Positions 54,924-64,000 of a DNA stretch of 64,000 nucleotides are shown one piece after another. This DNA is from Dryococelus australis (taxonomy: Eukaryota > Arthropoda > Insecta > Phasmatodea > Phasmatidae): NCBI GenBank assembly GCA_029891345.1, contig CM057003.1:8243209-8307208 (forward strand). The letters run 5' to 3'. The notes under the pieces are model-generated. The model ran no database searches and was not told the origin of the DNA. It was given only the letters and a program-made list of their open reading frames with translations. A program made the translations under genes and the position numbers. Every line of letters starts with the position of its first letter. Positions within the stretch are counted from its first letter, which is position 1.

Positions 54924-57512
54924 TAACACGTTCATTCAGTTGCTTATACATGACACACCCCAGTTACTTAAAATAGTTACCGTAGATTACTTTCAATATA
55001 TGAAGTTTAGAAACTGACACTGATAAACTGAGATCAGTGCTAGAATTAAATATTATGAATGAAGCAAGAGTGCACTGACATTAAAAATACAGGGAATTCT
55101 TTCTGAATTCTCGTCGTTGATTTCAATATGATATTTTGATTTCAATATGATATTTTTGTTGTCTTTTAATGAGAAACCGTTTTCCGTAAGTGCAAGAGTC
55201 TTGGTCGGTGGTGATCGTATTTTTGTGTATGTTGTGCATTAATCACCAACCAACTAACAACTATAGTGTTTGTAAAATAATTGTTTTAGTAGTGCATACA
55301 TTCCATGTATCATACGCCATTTACAAATATAAGAAATTTGCTTAAAATTCTTAGGTTAATATGAGCAAGTTGTATGTTTATGTTGATTGAATGTTAAGTA
55401 ATTTTGTTTATATTGGATTCCTAAAAAATTTATATTCTTAATTTCACGAAATAAAAAACTTCGGGTAACAACTACAAAATATGGAGTTTTCTCATGGTCG
55501 TCATGAAGCTGAAATTCTTTACCCAGCCACTGTCTGTTTTCTCGGTATTGTTTGCGATGTCAAATAATATTCTTCAAAGAACACTAAAGGAAAAATGTTG
55601 CATTCGCATAGTAAACGCGATGTAGTATGAATCGAGTATTTCAGTTCATGTTCCATTCGTTACGGCGCAGCAAGAAATATCTGTCGCTGGGTTATTTTAT
55701 TCCCGCCGGAGATGCGTTTCTTGAAGTGGTACAGCCACGTCAAAACCTACTCGTGTATCGCTGTTCCTTCACGTCGTGTATTTATTTCCTTCGCGCGAAC
55801 GACGTGACAGCGGACTCTTGGGGGTTCAAAGACGACGTGGCTGAAAATGTTCTTATTGTCTCGCGTGCTCTGTCACACAGAATGAAGACGAGGAAACAAA
55901 TGCTCGCCAGAGAAATCCCGACAAAGCGAAACGCGTTTACATCGGTAGTGTGTCTGTAAATTAGGTTATTTGCCGATGGAAGAATTTATATGGAGCCGAG
56001 AGTTAAAATCACCGCGCCTGGGTGGGTAGCGGTTCAGCACCCGGTGTAATTAACGGCGCCTAAGGAAAACAACTGATTGGTAAAAATTACTTGCAAACAT
56101 ACGAGCTTTGTGCATGCAGTCAAATATGTATATGGCTTTCATTTTATACCAAATAAGCTTAGAATTAAAATACTCAAGTCTGTGGAGGGGCAACCGTGCT
56201 TAGAAACAGGAATCGTGGAGGTCTGAAAGCAAATTAGAGACTGTGCTGTTTTGAGTAAATTACAGGTAATTATAATCCTATGACAGGTGTTGAGTACAAA
56301 CGGCAAAGTGTGAGTGCTCTTTTGACTCTGTGCTCTTTCAGCAGGGAATATGCTGCGCCAAGTAGAGCCAATCAAAATTATAGGGATTTACTACAAACTG
56401 AAATAGAGTCTAGATTTTATTAGTAGCAGAATAACAAGATACTGGTTAGCTCACACTAAAAAAAAAAGGCTTGATTTGTTACCAGGTTTGGCGTTGCACT
56501 TTCTTGGAATCCAAGATCATTCAAAAACTTATATTTTTTATAAATAGTTCTGGATACCTACTTCCGTTTTATGCATCAAATACAATATATTATACATTGA
56601 ACTGGCAAACGGGAACTGTTTGTGAAATATACCAAAAAAATTTGCACTACTGACTTTACGTGTCAATTTCCTTTATTAAAAACAGTTTCTTTTTAAATTA
56701 AATTAATAGCTATACTTTAAAAATATGTTGAGCAATGTTTTCCATAATTATAAGTAAGTTGAGTTAAATTTAAAGTCCACCATACGAATTTTTGAAGTTA
56801 GATTTCTCAAAATTCTCAGTAAAAGATTTTTAAACCTTGCGCAGAAAAGACCTACTTTGCTGACGAATTTCTTGTGGTTTACGAGCAACTGAGAGTCAAA
56901 TGGGTATCGGGATTTTAGAAACTAGAGACACCGAAAACAGCTTGTTTGCAATTTTTCAGTCTCATTTCCCTAAACTGTTCTAGAGGAACCGTTTGGTGTG
57001 ATTTGCTGTGACTTCATCAGATTTATTTAAAAATTTAAGGAAAATTAAACTATCAGTATTTTATATTGGACATTAACAAATATGCTGAAACGAGAAATCC
57101 ACCTGACAATAATGGGAATGCGAGTGTGAGATATTCATGAACCGAAACTGGATTACTCAGGGTAGAAATTCGGTTACGTACGGATGTAATAACATCGATA
57201 AAATTAGAACTCACCAGGTAAAATAGGCCCGAATGCTCGCTCATGAGTTCATGCCTTGTTTTTTTGTGGAGTAGGCAGACATTTTGGCGAAGAAATATTA
57301 TAAGGAGAGACGTAACTTCAAGCAGACTTCCTCCTTCGCTGATAAGCTAAGGATTACGTTAAATAATAGTATAATCACCTATTATCTCGAGTGGCAGGGC
57401 TTTCCGTGTCTGTTTGCATCAGCCTGAGTCATCTATACATTAAAGCGGCCCTTGCCAGTCACATCCCACAAGGACAGAGATCGATGCGGAGTATAAACCG
57501 TACACAATGATG
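54921..57512. other. Unassigned DNA with one GC-richer open frame
   Basis: Mostly AT-rich. An open frame of 110 codons at 55627-55959 (+) sits in a GC-richer patch but has no motif, signal peptide or repeat that I recognise; it may be chance. A direct duplication of about 17 bp ('gatttcaatatgatattttt' region) lies near 55120-55157. Confidence 0.35.
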
Positions 57513-57870
57513 TATGCTGTTCACTGTGCAAACGTTGTGTATTCCTCTGCCTTATATACATGTAGCATTGCCATGGGCCTCATCACGTCATTAATGTGTT
57601 GGTCAAATGAGACTGCGTAATTATTAAGAAAGGAAATACTTCGATGCATTGAAAAAAAAACAGAAAGCGAAAGAAATAATTTTAAGTTATCACAAATGGT
57701 TACCTAGAACTTTTTATTCGACGTTAAGATATGTAACTATTTTCCATCCATCGTCACCAACTTTATTGGGCGAATGTCACCGAGTGCGTCCATTAAAATA
57801 TATGCATGCAGGGGCAGTGACTTTTTCTAGGATTTATTTCTGAAGTGCTTACTTTATCGTGAACAGCCTT
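57513..57870 (+). mobile_element. MITE-G copy with a deletion near the left end
   Basis: The left terminus 'gtatgctgttcactgtgcaa' joins directly to cgttgtgtattcctctgcc, skipping the 'gagcacttttgaaagccctg' segment. The remainder, 'cgacgttaagatatgtaact' and the right end 'gaagtgcttactttatcgtg' plus aacagcct, is normal. Confidence 0.75.
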
Positions 57871-60060
57871 AAATTGTATTTACTGTACTGCAAGCAGGTT
57901 CAACTATTACCACAGGAAGTATTAGAAAGTATCTAATGAAAATAGTTTAAATACTTTCAGTAAATGCTTTCAAGATTACTGATTTTTTAATATTCGAATT
58001 AATGGAAATTTCACTTTTATGTAAGATGCATGAAAACGTTAAGTCCAAATGTAGACATACACAGTTATCCTTGACCATTGGCCATACTACCGTAATCTTA
58101 AATGTTATTTTTTGTACTGAAAATATATAAAGTTAATAAATTAACGTCTACTTAATTACCACGTGTTTGACTGACTTCAGTCATTGGCCGGAAATATGTC
58201 TGGGACGCCTGGGAGAACTTTCGAGCTGGTAACATTAGTTCAGAGGCGAAGTGGCCAATCTCTTTTAAGGAGATCAAGCAGGTAGGTGACTTCGATTAAA
58301 ATACAGCGGCCAATAGAACCATGGACTGTACTCACTTGTTTATAAGGCCGTGGAGTCTATTCTGACCCCGAATGATAACGCGAGTTTTGCTCATCTCTGG
58401 CTATTGCGAAGTTGTGTTCAACCAGGCATTTACGGTGTCCGAATTGTTAGCTCATCAGTGAAATTTCCAAGACATTAAGAAAACACAAGTTAAACATGAT
58501 GACGGATTATTACACTTCAACCATATAGTTAACCCGTGAAGTGCATAAACAATCCATGCTGGCAGCCATATTCGCCACCTATATCGACTTCCTAGTAGTC
58601 ATGTCACAGGTGGTAACGGCTCAACTCGACGATAAAGAAAAATGGCATCACAATCTCGTGTAACATAGAATAATTTTCCTTGCACTATCGCCTCTTAGAA
58701 CTTCATTTTTCGCAACGCTACGAAATGAAGCGAAATGAAGCAGCATATGTTACATCTGATGCTGAAAATTATTTAGTATCAATTCTCTCCACATAGCACG
58801 ATCACTGTTTTCTTATACTAACGTCTTTTGACAAATGTTTACATAGCGTAATACGCAGAGCAGTAAGGCGATTACACATCACGATGATTTCAAATGACTG
58901 ATTTCTGTTCGTTAGCCTAATATCTGAAAAAAAAAGTGATAATCACAGAATTTATAATTAAAAAAAATTATCTTACTAGTCGTATCTGCTTCTCGGTTGC
59001 GTTACATATTTCCCGGCATTCAACTGTTTCTCATTAATTGCACAGTCTACTTAAGAAGATCCAAATGTCCAGTGGAGGCGAAACTACATTCACACTGCCG
59101 CGGTGAGGAATTTTGGAAACATGCCAAAGCCCCACGATTATATTTTGTAGGATGCTTGTTTCCTCCTCTTTCTTTGCGAACTCTGCGCGCACTTTCCGCA
59201 CAATGATACGTGATGGGGTCCACAGGGTCTTTAACTTCGACTTACGAGATTTAGAGACCTCATTTAGGACCCAATCGCATTCTGAAGTTCACGACCTCAG
59301 ACCTGGCTTGGTTCGATGAGAATGCATTCAAATCTGAACCTAATTTCATGGCAGTACTTTGCAACGCGAATTCTCCAACTGTAAACGCTTTATAGTTGCC
59401 CCGTGTACATAAAGAGAAGCAAATATTTTGATCTAGGTATTAAAATGAATACACTGTAATTTTACAGGAAACGAGCAAACTTCCGCATATTGGTGTACAG
59501 TGAAGTATAATAATTTTTTATAACTTGAATAAAATACCTTATTTTAATTTCACCCTGTAATGTTGTGATCTGCAGTGTCTCTTTACGCCGGACGCGACCA
59601 TAGGAAATTTTAAATTGATCGTTTATGTACTTGTTTAGTCAACCACTATATTATATTTGTTTTTATTCTTAACTTAAACACTTGAAGACTCGTTTCTTAA
59701 GAGATTTGGAAGACCAACGCGTATGAATGCTTTTGTATACAAATTAATATTTTTTGTCGTATATGCATGATAGTTGCTAATGTGACAGTATGTTTTTCTG
59801 GAAAAAAATTAGAGCCAAAACAAATAACTTTGATCGTTAATAATTGCAATACCATTTCACAATGCTCCGAGTGACGTTAAAACCGCAATCACAATATATC
59901 AAATATTCTTATCCCCAAAACTGTAAGATACTTTAAGCCTGACTCTCCTTTTTCAAAGTTACTTTTCGTTTGGTTTCAGAGTACCTTGAGCAAACTCCGA
60001 AGATATATGTCGAGTGAATATATTAAACATTGAGTCTGTCTTTCAAGTGTAAATCGTTGT
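57871..60060. other. Unassigned AT-rich DNA
   Basis: No repeat or domain recognised. Frames at 58997-59319 are short and unassigned. Confidence 0.3.
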
Positions 60061-60061
60061 T

Positions 60062-60481
60062 ATAGGCTGTTCACAGTAGACTGAGCAATTTCGAAAGCCC
60101 TGCTGAAGATCTACTAGTGTTCTCATTATGTATTTTTCCGACATTTTAAAACTAACACTGACGTGGGCACGATCTCTTTATTCATACGTTGGACAAGTGA
60201 AACGGTGAAATTATAAGAGTTTGTAAAGATTTTAATAATTTGCTTATTCTGATAGTTATATACGTTAGAAAATAGTATAAAGTGAAATAAATCCCATCAG
60301 TATTCACATGTTTACCTAATGCTTTTAATTTAATGTTGAGGCATAGAAATACTTTCCCTCCATCGTTACCAACTTTACTGGGTGCTTGCCACTTAGTGTG
60401 CATGTTAAAATAGACCCATATAGACAGTGACATTTTTTAAAGGTTGATTGCAAAAGTACTGAGTGAGCTGTGAACATCCTA
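60062..60481 (+). mobile_element. MITE-G copy
   Basis: Left end 'ataggctgttcacagtagac' plus tgagcaatttcgaaagccctgct; interior 'ccatcgttaccaactttact'; right end 'gattgcaaaagtactgagtg' plus agctgtgaacatcct. Near full length, with a degraded right terminus. Confidence 0.78.
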
Positions 60482-61849
60482 CAAGCTCCCAACTCCTACA
60501 ATTCGCAAGACCATAAAATAAGGAAAAAAAAAAAGAACACGGAGTCTCGCAGAAACTCGTAAAAACACGCGCTTAGCCTCTGCAGCGAAAGGAAGCGAAC
60601 CAGAGAATAGATGTACAGAAAAATTCCCCAGACATGTGTATTTCACCAGCGGTTCGGCTCGTTCTCTTGTTGTTTCCATGCCTCTCGGGCAATTTTTCTT
60701 GTCCGTTCCTTTCTCCGGCAGTCCTTGTTTATTTGCGGAGGGCAAAAGAAGCTCGTTTTTTTTTAAGCCACAGGTTGCGATCTGCGGACGAGATAGGCTA
60801 GCGCGGGTAGCTAATAGATAGCCCCGGCGGAAACAGGGGGTTGGAACGAGACAGGGAGAAATGTTTACAAGGAAGCAAATTATACCTCCCCCTTCTACTC
60901 ACCCGTATTCACCCCCACCCAAATCACCCCTGCTAGCCTTTACTTCTCGCGTGTTATCAATCTTACCCTGAGCACGCGAATGCGAAGGGGGCGGAGGGGG
61001 AGATAGTAATTGGACTCGATATCAAGCCGAAGATGAAATTCCTAACGTGTAACGCAGGGGACAAGGGGATGTATTCGACTCTTTGTGCTCGTTAACCTTT
61101 TTCGCCATTGTACTCCCTTCCACACAAGCAAAGCTTTATGGAGAGGACGAGAAAGAAAATAACAACGCCTTGTTTACATCGCCGGGGAAAAGGAAGGAAG
61201 GTTTACGAAGATAAACAGCCGCTTCTTTATTTTTAGGCCGTGCAAGTCTCTCCGCTTACATTCTGTACGCTATGCTGGAAAACTGCACTATCTAGATGAC
61301 ATTACTTTTCTGAAATCAAAAGCTTCGTAGAAACAGCAAGATGAAATAATAATAAAAAAAAAAAAACAAAAAAAAAAAAAAACAAGTTGCCAACTTTGAA
61401 AACTCCGCTGCCGAAATGTATTAATTAAAAATGTACGGTTAAAAGAATAAAGCTTGAAATGCAAATCAGCAATCTTCACTTACAATTGCTACTAAAACAT
61501 ATACCATAAAACTAAAATTTTTTTCTCATGGAAGTCTGTGGTTTTTGGGTAAAAGCTTGGGCGAGCAAAAGTCGCAGTCATCCACTCGCTAAACAGGATC
61601 CTAGCTTCAGACATTTGAAATGCGTATAGCCATGAAACCATTTCACGGGAATTGGGTATGCACAATTAAGTGTTGCAAAATGCTACGCTCACTACTAGAT
61701 GCTTAAACAATACGGTAAGTTATTTCAGTGCCCTTGTATTTCTTTGTCCTTTATATTACTAGCCACAGGTTCGTGTAATATTTCTGTCTACGGTATTTAA
61801 AGCAGTCAAAAAATGACTATTTAAACTACTTCGGGAAAAAGTCGAAAAT
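60482..61849. other. Unassigned DNA with GC-richer part and A-rich tracts
   Basis: 60540-61150 is GC-richer with pyrimidine tracts. Two adjacent A runs (61356-61383) make a lysine/phenylalanine frame on the minus strand. No gene recognised. Confidence 0.35.
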
Positions 61850-61907
61850 GAGAAACTAAAATAATATGTGTCCATTTTATAATGGACATATATTATTTTA
61901 GTTTCTC
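61850..61907. repeat. 27-bp near-perfect hairpin
   Basis: The left arm 61850-61876 (gagaaactaaaataatatgt then gtccatt) and right arm 61881-61907 pair along all 27 positions, with a single G-T wobble, around a 4-base loop (ttat). Just outside, gtcg and cgac could extend the stem past a small bulge. Confidence 0.95.
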
Positions 61908-64000
61908 GTCGACCAAATTATCTGAAATACCTTGAAGTAACTTATCCAAAATCGTTTCTTGCATACTACCATGATTTAATTACCTATTCGAGAAATTATC
62001 GAAAAATCGCATATTACACAAACTATAAGTGGCTGGGTCTTCACTCCCTGTCCTAGTGATTCAGTATAATTTTGCTAGTAGGTACAACAGGCATCACATG
62101 GAATATTTGCAGTTGTAAGCTAAATATAATCCCGTCGGTGGAGTTTCGTATTTCATTACTAAGATCTCCAAAACACAAGAATTTCGTCATCTTTTTAAAT
62201 ATGAAAGATATATGTGAAGATATTTGACAGGTAAATTAAAGTTACTTTCTGAAAGCAGTATTTTAAATTTCAAAATAGTAATAATATTTTCAGTATATAT
62301 TGGTTATGACATCTATAGTCTTCCACGTTGATAAGAACATAAAATACGGGTCAAACTAATTGCGAACTCGCCTCCAGTGTGCACGGTCTCGCAGCATGAG
62401 TGGCTTGCAACACCAGCGTTTTGGCAGCTCTCCCGCATTTCGAAAAAAAAATCATCCTCCCTCGTTTGCAGCTATATCTGACTTGTTTTCCTTCGTCAGC
62501 GGCACGATCTCCCTCCCGACTGCCCCGATCACTCCCCGTCGTTGCCCCCCCCCTCCCCCAACCACCCTTCAATCGTTCACGTCTACACTTCCCGTCCCCC
62601 TCCCACCTACGGAATTCTTATTCTTACCTTCTTCCTTCTTTCGCCAGTTTCTCCAACGCCGCCGTAGTTTCCAACCAGTTTACTAAGCGCCGCCAGAAAC
62701 AATATTCCACGAGAGAAAACTTTCCAGGCCGCTCCGGAAACTTTCTTGCAAAACAAGAGTAATTTACTGCCGGATTTCATTTAACGTGGCAGACACTCAA
62801 AATTGCTATTGGAAAGTCAGAGCGTGAGGTGAGTTCCAGGCCACGTGATTTTCATATGGTATATTCATAAATGTTGTGCGGGGCTCAATAACGTTGCCGC
62901 GGAAACATTAATGGGGTTCACGAAGTTTACGTTTCTAAGTCCTTGTTGCCGTACTGTAAACAATTATAACATTTTGTTAACAATATTGGACAAATTGATA
63001 ACTAATACCCATGTACCGTAATTTCTTGCGGTTTTCAACAAACACGAGCGGAACTCCGCCCGTGTTATTTCTGCAATTTCTTATAGTTTCCAATGCTGTT
63101 CTATGAACATTTAGTTACATCTATATTGGTTACATTTAGAATTATTGTAATTACAGGAACGACAGGATATGGGGTTTAGAAATTATTATAATTAAAAGAT
63201 TTTATGTGGTCTGTAGTTTATTGAGTTAAATAAGAGTTTACTGCCCATTTATTAAAGAAAGAAAAACTGTTTAAGGTTTCCACAAACTTAAAACGTGAAA
63301 ACGTATCATAGAAACTAATAACATTTAAATAAAATTTAACAACATTTGCCGTTTCCAAAGAGTTAAATCCAAACACTTACAGCGTTATCCTAACCTCAGG
63401 TACAAACATTGTAAGACTATTCGTTACGGAAAATTACGTAGAAAATATAGTATAACCTAACGTTACGTTGTTAGTTATTTGCAAAATTTCGGCCAGAAAC
63501 TTTTATTTTCTAACGTTCCTAGTGTAAGGAGTTTCCTTACATGGAGTCTACACATGACACTTTATTATTTCTAAATTTCTACACACGCCATTTATGGTAA
63601 TTTAAATATTGTGAAAAATATTTTATTAACTTCATTTGAATGACTTAATCTAAGTTCTTTTACATGCCACATTAAATAACAGGTATTTTCAAATGTTGTA
63701 ATTTATTTAAATCAGTCAATATTACCTATGTCAAAAACAATACTGTAACATTTATCCACACTCTTCTAGATTGACAGTTTAGCTGCATAATTTCTAATGA
63801 TGGAAATTAATGTTTAAATAGTGTGTTATCTGTTTCTCATTGGTAAGAGATATATGAAAGTGTGTCCAGCAGAAAACAAATTTAGTGGTTTTGGAATGTG
63901 ACAATGCAGACGTAATTTCTTTGTTTTATGTTGAATTAAAAGATTCTAAAGAAGGAACAAATTGCCTTCATGCAGAAGCAGCATGTATGACTAATGTGTC
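61908..64000. other. Unassigned DNA with a pyrimidine-rich GC island
   Basis: 62370-62760 is C-rich and T-rich with overlapping frames of 73-120 codons that are proline/serine rich by composition. The rest is AT-rich. No repeat family from this window recurs here. Confidence 0.35.

Noticed and set aside
55627-55959. Host gene encoding a 110-residue protein
   Set aside because: There is no recognisable motif, repeat, splice signal or neighbour; it is kept only as an unassigned frame within a GC-richer patch.
56005-56065. tRNA-like or SINE head (gcgcctgggtgggtagcggttcagcaccc)
   Set aside because: There is a weak A-box resemblance only. No B-box was found, and no match to the SINE families in the window.

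Overview
The window is eukaryotic, AT-rich, non-coding DNA from an insect, made almost entirely of decayed transposable elements and tandem repeats. I found no host protein-coding gene, tRNA, rRNA or CRISPR array that I could support. The element mix fits an insect: Tc1-like and PIF/Harbinger elements with a MADF partner gene, a Maverick/Polinton, Ty3/gypsy, Helitron-like elements and three tRNA-derived SINE families. The SINE sequence with 'cgcatgtgg.aatcgtgc...ctcggggatctcccgtt' resembles repeats I associate with stick insects (Phasmatodea, perhaps Dryococelus). That organism call is from memory and is not proven by this window.

Layout. 0-7 kb: two copies of a roughly 420-bp MITE (called MITE-G here), a hairpin, a truncated SINE, a GC island and a 51-bp minisatellite. 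7.0-8.4 kb: a complete but broken Tc1-like transposon. 8.6-9.1 kb: a Helitron-like repeat with tandem tRNA A-box modules. 10-12 kb: a MITE-G copy and a GC island. 13.0-14.3 kb: sixteen copies of a 79-bp satellite. 15.8-16.2 kb: a fold-back MITE. 17-25.5 kb: MITE-G relatives, degenerate repeats and SINEs. 25.7-32.2 kb: an internally deleted Maverick/Polinton-like element with ~1.1-kb inverted repeats, flanked by a second, diverged inverted repeat. 33.2-35.3 kb: a small hAT-like element abutting an element rich in CACTGATT-like motifs. 37.0-38.5 kb: three MITE-G copies, one with a 60-bp internal segment amplified about seven-fold. 40.2-41.5 kb: a ~500-bp imperfect palindrome, a MITE-G copy and a SINE. 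43-45.8 kb: a SINE and a gypsy pol remnant. 46.7-50.6 kb: a PIF/Harbinger element whose transposase (+) is broken, while its antisense MADF/BESS gene (-) still has three open exons. 50.6-54.0 kb: SINEs, the second A-box repeat with a nested MITE-G, and a Helitron head to head with it. 54-64 kb: mostly unassigned sequence, two more MITE-G copies and a near-perfect 27-bp hairpin.

The most notable items are the contrast between near-identical Polinton inverted repeats and its wrecked integrase; the Harbinger pair in which one exon of the MADF gene lies antisense inside the transposase intron; a satellite in the act of forming from the interior of a MITE; and tandem pol III A-box modules in a Helitron-like repeat. 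All calls come from reading the sequence by eye and from remembered family features. No database search was possible.
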